From Bactericera cockerelli (Eukaryota > Arthropoda > Insecta > Hemiptera > Triozidae): a DNA stretch of 64,000 nt. Positions within the stretch are counted from its first letter, which is position 1, and every line of letters starts with the position of its first letter. A program made the translations under genes and the position numbers. The notes below the pieces were generated by a model. It searched no databases, was not told the DNA's origin, and saw only the letters and a list, made by a program, of their open reading frames with translations. This document shows positions 1 to 10,150 of the stretch, one piece after another. The DNA is taken from the NCBI GenBank assembly GCA_024516035.1, contig CM044959.1, forward strand, positions 9,801,665 through 9,865,664, given 5' to 3'.

Positions 1-1470
1 CTTTTATAGTCGAAAGCACAAAAGCCTCAGTTTTGAAAAGAGACAATACATAAATACCTGATGGAGATGCTGAACCTCCCCTCTCCTTACTCACTGACTC
101 ACTGATGAACCAACTTTCACGTGTGATCAATATCCTTGTATGTTTTCCATTGATTGCCGTGTCGCTGAAGTCTATTCTGGAAGAGGTTACGATAATTTTG
201 AAACTGAAATTTGGTAAAAATTTATTGTGTCTACATTTTAAAAACCATTTTTTATTCGTTTTGAAATTAACTGATTGGCCAAAAGAATGAATCCATGTTC
301 ATTGTTCATAAATATTCGAATTGTTTTTTATCGGCCAGCTATCTTCTTTCACTTTGTGTTTTCCCAAACATAATTATTGGGGTCGACATTGCTCAACCTT
401 TTTGTTATGATTGAGGTTGTTTGGGTCTCGTTATCCTACTTCTATATTTTACAGCTTGATGCCCTACCGAAACAAATATTAGAATAGAAAAACAGCTGTG
501 ATGGGTACAGTGCCTCATTCCTCTGACTCGCAATTTATATTTTATAAATATAGTTAATTTTTTTTTTTTTTTGTAGTTGTGAAACAGATATATTCAAATA
601 TATTCTCCTTAAACCTCGGTATAAGAATAGAATACCTAAACAAATATATATGTAGACTATTAGAATATTCGAATGTAGACCAGAAGGAAGAGAAAGACCA
701 AGACAAATACACCATAGCCGAAATAGCTAAAACAAGAGGAAAAACCTGTCTCAGCACATGTTTATTTGTTTATCCGTAACACTTGTAATTAATAAGACTA
801 ATAAGTACACTATAAATGCATGCGATTGTAAAAAAAAATACCCTGAGAAAACGCCCAGTCTTTCCGCTTCTTAAGCCTTGAGTCTTATATTGATGCTGTA
901 AGCGTTAGAGCATCAATATCAGTAGATACAAATGAATAAAAGAAAAACAGCAACTCCTTGGTACATTTAAGTATGGGAGCCAAGTCATGATTGTCGGAAG
1001 AAAACCTGCCGATTGCAATGCAAATTATGGCATTGTTATGAAGTTATGTAAGATAAGATTTAATTGTAATAAATTAATAATTTTTTACAAAATTATGAAG
1101 TTATGTGTACCTAAACTAACTATGAATAAATCTTAAACCAATTGGCATGCTAATACCATTATTGTCACACCAGAATTGCATCTAGAATATCAGTTTCCAC
1201 GCAAATTTCTTGGCTCGCTAAATAATCCTGTTCTTTGGGTAGGTAATTGTTTAACATAAAACTAATGAATAGGATGAATTTATTTATTTTTTCACAAGAC
1301 AAACGGACTGGTCAAGATACCCATACTGGCTACTCGTTAAAAGTAGGTAAGCACTTGCCATATAAGAGCGTGTTCTGTGATAGGTGAAAAATTCAAGCAG
1401 CTCGAATTTACTACCAGCCGTAATGGAGAATTAGGTAACGTCCCATTAGAGCTCGCGACTAAACAATGGT
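1..1470. other. non-coding flank, probably laminin intron
   Basis: No exon is recognised. About 380-475 resembles the 3' half of the SINE family seen complete at 4795-4995 and 50345-50600 (GGTCGAC, then CTCAACC, then GATGCCCT at matching spacing), but it is diverged. A 67-codon open frame at 579-779 has no family resemblance and lies in AT-rich sequence, so I do not call it a gene. Confidence 0.4.
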
Positions 1471-1590
1471 CGTCCGTTGGTTTGAATCGCACCCAGTGCA
1501 TGAATTTTTCCTGATTAATTTGAGTTTGTGAGCACGTAATAAAGAGACTCGTGGTTACCTTCGACTAAAGAGTGTTATTATTATTATGTT
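1470..1590 (+). repeat. SINE family C fragment (tRNA-like head, AAT tail)
   Basis: The stretch has the family C order: TTGGTTTGAATC (box B-like), CACCCAGTGCATGAATTTTT, TTTGAGTTTGTGA, ACTAAAGAGTGTTATTATTA. Other copies are at 4650, 5237 (-), 12640, 27253 (-), 45440 (-) and 55695. It lies only about 15 bases upstream of the 3' splice site of the laminin exon. Confidence 0.65.
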
Positions 1591-1604
1591 TGTATTGTCC
1601 TCAG

Positions 1605-1735
1605 GAATTCGTCACAGCGACAGAAGTGCGGATCACTCTCAACCGCCTCAACACCTTCGGAGACGAAGTGTTCCAGGATCCCCAGGTGCTGAAGTCTTAC
1701 TTCTACGCCATCGCTGACATTTCCGTGGGAGCGAG
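1605..1735 (+). CDS. LanB2: laminin gamma subunit, internal exon (end of laminin N-terminal domain)
   Basis: The exon is preceded by a TTGTCCTCAG acceptor and followed by a GTAAGT donor. It translates as [20 protein letters not shown], then [20 protein letters not shown] and VGAR. The stretch [13 protein letters not shown] is characteristic of the end of the laminin N-terminal (domain VI) region in gamma chains. The protein is a secreted basement-membrane trimer subunit, and domain VI mediates laminin polymerisation. The exon ends two bases into a codon (AG), completed by the G that opens the exon at 3103, so the two exons join in frame as [13 protein letters not shown]. Earlier exons lie outside the window. 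Confidence 0.9.
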
Positions 1736-1902
1736 GTAAGTTCGTAATTATTATGCCTCTTAATTTTCTCTATCACTGAAAGTTAAGGGATAGTGTCCAC
1801 TGAGATTAACTAATCCTGTTTCAAATTTGGTCCTTAAGATTTTTTATTCTTATATATTGGTTCGACTCTATGATTTATTACCTGTTATAATGTATTGTAT
1901 TA

Positions 1903-2056
1903 TTAGGTATATGTAATTTTACATAAAACTAGGATTCTTTAAATTTTCACTCACCGACTTAAGTTTCGCCTAACTCGTAGGCTTGATCAGGCGAAACTTA
2001 AGTCGGTGAGTGAGATTTAAAGAATCCTAGTTTTATATAAAATTACATATACCTAA
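1903..2056. repeat. palindromic MITE-like hairpin
   Basis: Two arms of about 68 bases (1903-1971 and 1989-2056) are near-perfect inverted repeats around a 17-base loop. The arm begins TTAGGTATATGTAATTTT and its complement ends the element. No ORF. It lies in the laminin intron. Confidence 0.75.
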
Positions 2057-2195
2057 CAGTAGATACTTTGGATTTCTAATATGAACCTAATAACAAAGTA
2101 TTGTATGATGATGGATATGTCAAGAATAACTTTGCTTAACACATTGCATATATCATGAATTTGCCAGGCGTTTTGAACTGATGCGATTTCTGTAG

Positions 2196-2366
2196 CCCGT
2201 TCCAGAAACACTCTCCACTCTCAAAGTCCCCGAATATCCGTTTCAACCGTCACACAACGCACTCTGATTGGTTATTGCGTTCAAATGAACCAATCAGAGT
2301 GCGTTGTGTGACAGTTGAAATTGAGATTAGGAGGTTTTGAGAGTGGAGAGTGTTTTTTGAACGGGG
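2196..2366. repeat. palindromic MITE-like element
   Basis: The ends CCCGTTC and GAACGGGG are complementary. The inner stem holds CACAACGCACTCTGATTGG against CCAATCAGAGTGCGTTGTG around a loop of about 10 bases. Arms are about 80 bases with a few mismatches in the middle. Non-coding. Confidence 0.7.
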
Positions 2367-2383
2367 TACTAGTGTCTTTCTCC

Positions 2384-2618
2384 TTAACACGTATGAGACG
2401 GCGTGCCCACCGGTGGGTCACGTTTTTTTTTTTCAATTTCCCTTGTAACGTGACCCACCGGTGGGCACAGATAATGCTATTAATAATATATTTTTGTACT
2501 CGCCCGTCCCAATTTTTTTTTTTTTTTTTTTTTTTTTCATATTTGGAACACATACCCTAATTTGAAGCCGTCCCAGCGTACAAACTATAGAAAATAGGAC
2601 CCGTCTCATACGTGTTAA
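2384..2618. mobile_element. piggyBac-type MITE (TTAA duplication)
   Basis: TTAA at 2384 and at 2615 flank inverted termini: CACGTATGAGACGG at the left and CCGTCTCATACGTG at the right. TTAA target duplication is the hallmark of the piggyBac superfamily. An internal hairpin holds GTGCCCACCGGTGGGTCACG against its complement around a T run. There is a T-rich tract at 2511-2537 and no transposase. Confidence 0.75.
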
Positions 2619-2795
2619 AGTTGTTGTAGGTAACTACTGGCCCCGTGATCAGTGGGAATTCTTCGATATTACTTCTAGTTACAAACCTGGGAAGCTTGAT
2701 CGAAAAAGGCGGTGATAACTTCTCGTGTTTCATAGCTTGTGTGGTTCTCGAGATACAAGGGGTAGGGTTTTAATTTAGGCTGTCCCACAAAACAA

Positions 2796-2985
2796 GTTAT
2801 TATATCTGTGTTAATCACAATCGTGATATCACAACTACTCAAACAAGCTTTACTAAATATTTGCTTGGTTTTAGACTTGAACCACCCACCCAGTGGCGTG
2901 GGGGGTTTGTCACCAAACCCCCCCTGGCTACGCCACTGCTGATCCACCTCCGATCACACGTCCGCCGCCTTATACATCAAACTAC
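2796..2985 (-). repeat. SINE family B copy interrupted by a 46-base hairpin
   Basis: On the minus strand this matches family B (tRNA-like head with AAGGCGGCGGAC, tail with GTGATATCACGA). The head is split at 2892-2937 by a palindrome with ends AGTGGCGT and ACGCCACT, so the inserted piece is visible against the other family B copies (for example 49675). Confidence 0.6.
2892..2937. repeat. miniature hairpin insertion
   Basis: The 46 bases form a hairpin: AGTGGCGT, then GGGGGGTTTG, a short loop, then CAAACCCCCC and ACGCCACT. It sits inside the head of a family B SINE. Related AGTGGCGTAGCC ends occur at 7131 and 7288, and GGGCGTAGCCAGG at 11935. Confidence 0.55.
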
Positions 2986-3102
2986 TGTGGTTGTTAACTT
3001 GATCGTCCCAATAAACATTATAATCACAATATTCAACACTTTCACTCCTTCCACGCCCGCGCGCTTTTTTTTCATCAGCCCTTAACACGCTCACTCCCTC
3101 AG

Positions 3103-3284
3103 GTGCAAATGCAACGGTCACGCCAGCGAGTGTCCCCTGATCCGCTCCTATGACGGCACGCAATCGCGTCGGGTGTGCCAGTGCGAGCACAACACGGCGG
3201 GCCCCGACTGTAACGAGTGTGCGCCCTTCTACAATGATGCGCCCTGGAAGCGGGCGAGCGCGAGCGATGCACACGAGTGTAGGG
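3103..3284 (+). CDS. LanB2: laminin gamma subunit, internal exon (first LE domain)
   Basis: The acceptor is CTCCCTCAG and the donor is GGTAAGTG. Joined in frame to the exon ending at 1735, it reads [19 protein letters not shown], then [20 protein letters not shown] and [20 protein letters not shown], ending CR. The cysteine spacing (CKC, EC, CQC, DCNEC, ECR) and the NxxPFxNDxPW motif are those of LE domain 1 of laminin gamma chains. It ends one base into the next codon, so a further exon is required, but none is recognised downstream to 15.8 kb. Confidence 0.92.
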
Positions 3285-3404
3285 GTAAGTGTCCATTTTT
3301 TGAAAAATCATTTGTTTTATTTTTCATTTCTTTTTTATATAGAGGACCCATCTCAAACCATTTTAATTTTACAACTGACAATGTAAGCCTACTTTATTAC
3401 ATGA

Positions 3405-3490
3405 CAATGTCTGCTCCAGCCAAGATTCGAACCCACAATCTTTGAGTCAGTAACCAACGCTTTCAACCACTGAGCCACGGAGATCAGCAA
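3405..3490 (-). repeat. tRNA-like SINE head (family K)
   Basis: On the minus strand it has CCGTGGCTCAGTGGTTGAAA (box A-like) and GGGTTCGAATC (box B). The same module, also minus, is at 12165-12255. No acceptor stem can be closed, so it is a SINE rather than a tRNA gene. Confidence 0.55.
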
Positions 3491-3664
3491 AATGGATCTA
3501 ACTTTATTGGATGTTATTTGATTTAACTGGGTATTTAGAAATGTCCTTAGACTAGTGTTTCATCGCACATTGCATATACAAAATTTAAACGAGTGTGAGT
3601 GCATTAATTGGATGAATATTGTCTGTACCGGAAGTGCGTAAAGATAGCACCCGACATTGAAGCT

Positions 3665-3875
3665 TGTCCCGGTAGCTCAGTGGTAAAGGCGGCGCTCTGT
3701 GAATCAAGAGATTCCGGAGGTCGTGGTTTCGAAACCCAGCCGGGACATGACAAGTTATCCTCCCATTTGGGATTTTTACCACATAATAATATGGTTGGGC
3801 TTACTGCTGGAATAATGGGACTTTAGTAGTCTTAATCTGACAGTATAAATAAGGCGATATTATTATTATAATAAT
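3665..3875 (+). repeat. SINE family A, near full length
   Basis: The tRNA-derived head carries CCCGGTAGCTCAGTGGTAAA (box A) and GTTTCGAAACCCAGCCGGGA (box B). The body reads TATCCTCCCATTTGGGATTT, TTACTGCTGGAATAATGGGA and ATAAATAAGGCGATATTATT, with an ATT-type tail. Other copies: 17945 (-), 25616 (-), 26225 (-), 34330 (-), 41790 (-), 55365 (-), 61500 (-). Confidence 0.85.
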
Positions 3876-4324
3876 TATGTTCCATTTGTTCCACCGCACT
3901 TTACGTTACGTCAGTGACGTGTGTATTAATTTTCAATATGATTATTTTAATGTTTACCTACAGATTGCAGGGTCACTAAACGACTGATTCATTCGCGGAC
4001 ATAATATGTTGGGCGATTAGTCCTTTGATTGTGAATCAAATTGTTTGTCAAGTCCGTGATTAAATCTGTCCATTAACATTTATGCACTTAAATTTCGTAC
4101 ATATCTGCGAGTTATATGTTCCATTGCACATTGCCTATACAGAAATGAACAAACAGGCGTTTTTTTACTTTTCGAAATAACAAGGAAGTTGGCAAGGAAT
4201 TTCCACCAATTTTTGGACAATGGTGCTCTGTGATTGGTGAAAAGCCCTTGCTCCCTGTGAGCCAGTAGCCAGCATGAGTATCTTTTCGCAGCCATTTAAA
4301 AAGTAATGTCCAATTTCGGAAATT
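3876..4324. other. non-coding, no feature recognised
   Basis: No exon is recognised. A stretch near 4240-4300 (AGCCAGTAGCCAGCATGAGT) recurs in diverged form at about 13410 and 13555, so it is probably an old interspersed repeat. Confidence 0.4.
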
Positions 4325-4445
4325 ATTTTTAAAAATGAGTGTTTCACAGCATTTTTTATTTCGTAGCCATGAAACAGCAGCTATTGTAGACCCTTGCAGT
4401 CTGTGTTGTAGCTTGCACATCCTGTAGTATGGCTCCCCTTTGATG
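4325..4445 (-). repeat. SINE family H, 3' part
   Basis: The minus strand reads ACTACAGGATGTGCAAGC, GTCTACAATAGCTGCTGTTT and CATGGCTACGAAATAAAAAA, matching the tail of the fuller family H copy at 59740-60030. Confidence 0.55.
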
Positions 4446-4461
4446 GGCTAGAATTGACATA

Positions 4462-4535
4462 CTTTTACTGGAATAATGGGACTCAGGCCTAATGGGGCAG
4501 TATACCTAAATAAGGCGATATTATTATTATTAATT
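4462..4535 (+). repeat. SINE family A tail fragment
   Basis: TTACTGGAATAATGGGACTC and AAATAAGGCGATATTATTAT match the 3' end of family A. The head is missing. Confidence 0.6.
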
Positions 4536-4649
4536 CACACAATTATTCTTCCTATTAAATTACGAGAAGTTATAGAACAAATTTCTTTCCTGAAAATATT
4601 TAACGGCATCACGTATCCATTGGTGATTTTAACTCAATTAAGATGCTAC

Positions 4650-4770
4650 GGTCAAGTGCTCAAGGCGCTGCGAGCTGGTCTGGTAATCCAGGTAGCGTAG
4701 GGATCCGTTGCTTCGAATCTCACCCAGGGCATAGAAATTTCCTCATTTATTTACTTCCTTCACTGTGGTA
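4650..4770 (+). repeat. SINE family C, head part
   Basis: GGTCTGGTAATCCAGGTAGC, GTAGGGATCCG and CTTCGAATCTCACCCAGGGC match the family C tRNA-like head, followed by the TTTCCTCATTTATTT body. It runs directly into a family F element. Confidence 0.65.
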
Positions 4771-4794
4771 GTTTTCCTTTATTACAGGCCCTAC

Positions 4795-4995
4795 CCAGGC
4801 TAGATGAGGTTAATGTGGGTAGCTGGTACGATTCCCAGCGAATAGATGGTAAAACCCCCCGTCCTAATCCAGGACGTTGAATCGCTGGCGTTAGGAAGGG
4901 CATTTAGCCGTAAAAATGTGCCAAACCCAACCAAACTCGAACAGCGTCGATCCTGCTGAAGCGGGATAAGACAGAGTAAAAAAAGAAGAAGACTG
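4795..4995 (+). repeat. SINE family F (V-core type), 3' region
   Basis: AGGTTAATGTGGGTAGCTGG, ACGATTCCCAGCGAATAGAT and GTCCTAATCCAGGACGTTGA are followed by a tail with GCGGGATAAGACAGAGTAAA. The minus-strand copy at 50345-50600 matches along its length. The GAGGTTAATGTGGGTAGC core is shared with the 5S-derived SINE (family E). Confidence 0.7.
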
Positions 4996-5236
4996 TGGTA
5001 CTGTATCTGAGGGCGACATTTATAAAAAGAATTAAATGTAATCTAAGCCTGACACACCCTCAAATTGGAGTTTTTAACCATTTACAGCGCACTATAGCCA
5101 AGGAACAGCGCACCGAGTTAAGGAATATTGTCCACTCAGATTAAATCTAATCCTGTTTTTCATTTATTTGAGACGTTAACCTCTCATATGATTTCTCTTC
5201 TTTTATTCTACCTTCTATCAAAACTAATGATAATAC

Positions 5237-5440
5237 TCTTTAGTGGAAGGTTAAACCACCAAGCAAGGTTAATGCTCAAAGCATTTTCTGTCACCTAACC
5301 CTCAGAGTCTTATTATTATGTGTTCACAAACTCAAATTAATGAGGAAAAATTCATGCACAGTGTGGTATTCGAACCGACAGATCCCTACGCAACATTGAT
5401 TACCAGACCAGCGCGCAGCGCCTTGAGCACTTGAGTTAAC
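5237..5440 (-). repeat. SINE family C copy
   Basis: Reading the minus strand gives the order head (GTGGTTAACTCAAGTGCTCA, GGTTCGAATACC), GTGCATGAATTTTTCCTCAT, GAGTTTGTGAACACATAATA, GGTGGTTTAACCTTCCACTA, with an AGTATTATC tail. Confidence 0.75.
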
Positions 5441-5524
5441 CACTTGACTACCCGTGTACATGCTTTTGAAGGTAATATTGGTAGCCCCATTAGGAAGCTC
5501 TTATCAGGTAGTCTTGTGTCTTGA

Positions 5525-5612
5525 CAGTTGTGGGCAGCTGCTACGATTCCCAGCGAATGGAGGGTAAAACCCCCGTCCTGACTATCTAAAGTCATGACGT
5601 TAAAACCAAATA
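5525..5612 (+). repeat. SINE family F fragment
   Basis: GTGGGCAGCTGCTACGATTC and GAATGGAGGGTAAAACCCCC are followed by GTCCTGACTATCTAAAGTCA, as at 7724-7815. Confidence 0.55.
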
Positions 5613-5710
5613 GAATCAATGGACATGAAAGGAGCCTAGACATTGGATCTGGGCGTCCATATAATCCTCTCACCACCGTGATTTAGGCATCTGTCCCTAT
5701 CTCAAGGACA

Positions 5711-5893
5711 CGGAATTATTACACAGTACACAATTTCTTTTTCGACAAAATAATTGGCGGCACCCTGTATGATCGCGTCAAAAGAGAGTTGGCCAGTTAG
5801 TCTCGTGTCTTGACAGTTCACACAGCACACAATTTCTTTTTCGACAAAATAATTAGCGGCACCCTGTATGATCGCGTCGCAAGAGAGTTGGCC
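5711..5893. repeat. two-copy tandem repeat, 99-base period
   Basis: ACACAATTTCTTTTTCGACA, then GGCACCCTGTATGATCGCGT and AGAGAGTTGGCC, occur at 5718-5792 and again 99 bases later with three substitutions. Confidence 0.75.
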
Positions 5894-6529
5894 TGTGAGC
5901 GGTGCGGAATCCCGTTCCCCTCCTGATTAGGGAAGACAGGTTCCAGGATGAGATACTCTGGCGTAAGTTCACAAGACTTGGGGATAGCGAGTACTACTAT
6001 ACGCCAGTAGTGGAACCGCGACAAGGATGAATAAGTAAATGGAGAACTCGTCATGCCTCAGACCTGTCCCCTAAAATCGGCCATCTTCGTTAGTTTTAAC
6101 ACAGAGGAAATAATATATAATCGTTCCATTTGGGATTTGACACTTATTAATAATAAAATAACGTTGAATATATTTGTATCAACAACTGAGATCTCGTGTT
6201 GTTTGCCTAAAGACACAGTAGTACATAGTTTTGTTTTGTGATTTTGAACATTAATAGTGGTGGGTGATTTTCTTTTTTTATATATACATTTTTTTTGGTG
6301 TTTCGTTGTATAGATGGTTATGGATGATCTTGCAAGAACCTCTAATACATCTTGGGCTTACTATTGAATATTGTTAAATGATGGGATTAAATGGACAATG
6401 GACATACATATTAAGTGCTAGGACAGAATTGATAGACGTTTTTCTAATACCTCTGTGGAGCTAAGTCTAGATTTTGCGTATTGTCTTTGATGGGGAAAAC
6501 TAATGCTCAGTCATGACTCAAGATCTCGA
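5894..6529. other. non-coding, nothing recognised
   Basis: AT-rich sequence with scattered short open frames and no splice-flanked conserved exon. I see no known repeat family here. Confidence 0.4.
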
Positions 6530-6605
6530 TTCGATCGGGTGGGATTCGAACCAACGGGAATCTCTACGCTACCTCTATTATAAGACTAGCGCGTTAACCA
6601 CCACC
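6530..6605 (-). repeat. SINE family C head fragment
   Basis: Minus strand: GTGGTTAACGCGCTAGTCTT and CCCGTTGGTTCGAATCCCAC. Same head as 5237 and 27253. Confidence 0.5.
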
Positions 6606-6865
6606 TCCTTAACTATGTATGTACAATATGTACAATTGTACATATATGTTATACCTATGTATGTATATTAGCTGGAGCCGTCGGGAAGACGTCTAATCAG
6701 CCTCATGTGTTTGGAGCAACTGCAGCAAAATTAGCATAACAATGCTGCCAAAGCAAGCATTACTTCAGCAGTCGGCTATTTCTGTGTCTAATGCTAGATC
6801 CAATACCTGGGTGATTTATTTCAGCCCGCCTTTCATGTTCGGTTCTCGTACAGGTACACTGTATC

Positions 6866-6971
6866 GGTCAGTCGTAGTCGCTCAGTCGTAGTAGCTCAGT
6901 CGTAGTCGCTCAGTCGTAGTAGCTCAGTCGTAGTAGCTCAGTCGTAGTAGCTCAGTCGTAGTCGCTCAGTC
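6866..6971. repeat. minisatellite, 12-15 base units
   Basis: CAGTCGTAGTCGCT and CAGTCGTAGTAGCT alternate about eight times. Confidence 0.85.
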
Positions 6972-7128
6972 CCAGGAACTAGTCCCAGGTGTATTCAATG
7001 TGCCGTCCACGCGGGACTCAACAAAATGTATGGTCGGGTTGAGATGCGCCTGCAATGTTTCTGCATTTACATGAGCATCAGGGACCTGGCAAGCGCATCT
7101 CGACCCAGCCATTAGGCTAACTAATGAC

Positions 7129-7303
7129 CAGTGGCGTAGCCAGGGGGGGGGGTGTTTGGGGACAAAACCCCCCCCCCCCCCCCCCGAAATTAATTTGCAA
7201 GAAACCCCAGCAAATATGGAATATACGTTAGGCGAGATTTCTGAACCACCCCAACCCCCCCCCCCCCCCCCCCGAAATGTAGGTCTAGGTACGCCACTGC
7301 TAC
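7129..7303. repeat. C-rich MITE-like element with AGTGGCGTAGCC ends
   Basis: The left end CAGTGGCGTAGCC faces the right end GGTACGCCACTG. The interior has two C homopolymer tracts (7166-7186, 7254-7274) and GAAATTAATTTGCAAGAAAC. No coding potential. Flanking duplication is not clear. Confidence 0.45.
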
Positions 7304-8293
7304 TGGCATAAGTCACTTCGCTACGCTACACTTCCAGTTGCGATGGCGGTCAATGCCACTGAAGACGCTTCTCTGAATCGTTTCTGTTGAGATGAAACCA
7401 TTCAGATAGCCGATTCCCGTTCGCCTTACTATCGACACCTGTTCTTGCCGCTAGTCTAAGCGACCGCCTCCGCCTACGCCTGCCATCATGAAACGTCTGA
7501 TTAAGTGCGAGACCCACGCCAAGTCTTGTGTGTGTGTGAAGTGAAGGCCCGGTGGATTATGAAGTTCATATAGCTCTTGAAATTGAACTTGAATTGGAAG
7601 TTTTAGAGGACACGCCTCCGTTTTGAATGAGTTTCGCGTTTGTGTGGATGACCGCATGTAGGTTTTTTTTTAAATGAAAGTTCAAACGTACTTAAAGTTT
7701 ATTCGGAAAATACAATTACATGTGGGTAGCTGGTACGATTACCAGCGCTTGAAGGGTAAAAATCCTGTCCTGACTATCTCAAATCAGGACGTTTAAACCA
7801 AATAAAATCAACTGGGGTCACAAATCGCAATAGATCTCATTATGTAGATCGCAGTTTTAATCATGAGGGTTTCACTAAAAACGCTTTTGCCAACCCAAAT
7901 GTTTTAGGAAGGTGTTAACAGCCCCCAGCTGAGGAGGGCCACTAGGCAGAAACAGATATCCTGGAGTGTCTGGAGCTCAGAGAACCGATGATTCTGATTC
8001 AGTACCATGAAGGCAAAGATATTCTATAATCTTCGTTTGAAAGGCATTAGAAAGTAGAAGCATAATTATACGCTTTTTATATCAAGTCACACTACATTTT
8101 CTGAAGAAATATAGCAAGAATTTCATTAAGAGCTTCTTACCCAATCACACTCAGCTAAGATCTGGATGACTAATTGACTATGGAGGCGAGATCACTCACC
8201 AGCTACAATCTGGATGAGTATCGAGACGACGTTGCTATCAAATTTAATTAAATTCCAATGTTAATTACCTACCTCTTCAATCAATTTACCCCG
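7304..8293. other. non-coding stretch with one SINE F fragment
   Basis: At 7724-7815 on the + strand is a family F fragment (GTGGGTAGCTGGTACGATTA, CCTGTCCTGACTATCTCAAA, GGACGTTTAAACCAAATAAA). Nothing else is recognised. Confidence 0.45.
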
Positions 8294-8510
8294 AATATAG
8301 GAGAACCTGTCCAATTCGGACCCGTTACCCGTTATAGTCTGTTCATGTTGGGCTTACCCGATTTCGTAAATATAGGCGAACGTGTTCAAATCGGACCCGT
8401 TACCCGTTATATTCCGTTAATGTTGGTCTTACCCGTTTTCGTAAATATAGGCGAACGTGTTCAAATCAGGCCCCTTACCCGTTATAGTCCGTCCATCTTG
8501 GGCTTAGCCA
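8294..8510. repeat. three-copy tandem repeat, about 75-base period
   Basis: AATATAGG(A/C)GAACGTGTTC, CGGACCCGTTACCCGTTATA and TTGGGCTTACCCGATTTCGT recur three times, with the last copy more diverged. An in-frame 97-codon ORF runs through it only because of the repeat. Confidence 0.75.
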
Positions 8511-9149
8511 TTTTTGTAAATATTCTGGTCACATATCTCGCAAATTCATAGATATACATTATTATTATTATTATTATCAGAGGTATATAGGTATTATGTA
8601 TGTACTATAATATGTGTATTATGTTATGTGGGTACTCTGTATCTGTGTATATCAAAGGTACAACAGAACATAGCGCACTGTGTGATAGTTTGTATGTAAA
8701 TCCGACGCGCCTATCAATCTTCCATCTATCACGCAATCTATTTGCATAAATTATGCTCGGGCCATGTGCTTTTATACATACAGGGTGTCACAAGATTAGG
8801 TGAATCACAATATTTTTGTGAGATAGGTACATGCATACAAAAATGCGCCTAATATGATTTAAGGCCGAGTTATGAAGGTGGCTTGGATATTAATCTAAGC
8901 CTGTCACGCCCTCTAGTGGAAATTTATTGCGCTGTGATTGGTTGGAATTCCCAATCACAGCGCAGACGTACCTGTTCGAATCGGTTGAAATTATCAAAGA
9001 AATTAAGTGCGTCAGTCCCATATTAAAATTCAAGACTATTTCATAATTACAAACCAAAAATAATAAGACCAAATATAGAATTACAAACCGGGTTAGCCAT
9101 CAGACTACCATCCCCCAAATCGGAGTTTCAACCAATCACAATGATAGAA
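8511..9149. other. non-coding, possible MITE end
   Basis: ACAGGGTGTCACAAGATTAG at 8782 resembles the CAGGGTG ends of the MITEs at 26629 and 58248, but no partner end was found. A short hairpin GCTGTGATTGG/CCAATCACAGC lies at 8931-8963. Confidence 0.35.
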
Positions 9150-9595
9150 AGACAAAAGATGGTCCACGGTATTATGGTCCTAGTGTTTCATGACCGGCCC
9201 AACTCAGGCCGGGTGAGTGTATAAGCATATCTGGTTTAGCCGCTGTTTCCACCCTGTTCAGTTTACGCTACGCCAGAAGGCAGAAGATAGTCCATTGTAT
9301 TATGGTTCTTGAGCGGCCCATCTCAGGCCGGGTGAGGGTATAAACGTATCTAGTCTAGTTCACTATCAAGCCGATATTTGTTAGTCAATCCTGTCAAGTT
9401 TACGCTAAACCAGATGGCAGAAGATACCTAGTCTATTTTATTATGGTTCTTGACCGGCCCATCTCAGGCCGGGTGAGGTTATAAACGTATCTTGTCTAGT
9501 CCACTATCAAGCCGATATTTGTTAGTCCACCCTGTCAAGTTTACGCCAAGACAGAAGATAGTCCACGGTATTATGTTCCTAATGTTTCATGATCA
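9150..9595. repeat. tandem repeat, about 140-base period, three copies
   Basis: Each copy holds AGAAGATAGTCCA, TATTATGGTTCTTGA, CGGCCCATCTCAGGCCGGGT, GAGGGTATAAACGTATCT and CAAGCCGATATTTGTTAGTC. Copies are diverged by substitutions and small indels. Confidence 0.75.
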
Positions 9596-9702
9596 GAAAG
9601 TTAGATTGTGCCTTAATGTATATCGCGTTCGTCTTGCAAACATTACAAATAAATAGAGGCTCTCGTAAAACTCGTCCTAGGAAACAAGATATTTAGGAAA
9701 AA

Positions 9703-9913
9703 AATAGCTGTGGTTAAGCACTCGCTTGCGATGCGGAAGGTCCCGGGTTCGAACCCCCGCGCCGACAAAAAATTGTAGTAAAAATTGGTTACAATTGTTT
9801 GTAAGGGATACCTTCCGGTGCGCTCGTGTTGACCCAGCACCTAAATGGGAAGTATTTTGTCACTTCTCGCCCATCAGAGGGGAGCCATACTACAGGCTAC
9901 GGGATGGTCAGGA
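9703..9913 (+). repeat. SINE family H copy
   Basis: The head reads ATAGCTGTGGTTAAGCACTC, GCGGAAGGTCCCGGGTTCGA and ACCCCCGCGCCGACAAAAAA. The body reads GGATACCTTCCGGTGCGCTC, ACCCAGCACCTAAATGGGAA and GCCCATCAGAGGGGAGCCAT. It matches 59740-59950 but breaks into a GA microsatellite. Confidence 0.75.
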
Positions 9914-9966
9914 GAGAAAGAGAGAGAGAGAGGGAGAGAAGAGGAGAGAGAGGAGAGAGAGAGGAG

Positions 9967-10045
<79 letters not shown>

Positions 10046-10150
10046 AAGAGGGAGAAAAGAAAGAAAGAAGTGAGAGAGAAAAAGAGACGAAAGAGAGAGA
10101 CAGTAGGGTAGAGAAGAAGAGAGTGAGAAAGAGACACAGAAAGAGGACCA
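9914..10150. repeat. (GA)n-rich microsatellite
   Basis: Near-pure AG/GAG repeats, which create long spurious open frames on both strands. Confidence 0.95.

Noticed and set aside
579..779. Small gene (66 codons)
   Set aside because: AT-rich, no homology, no splice or promoter context.
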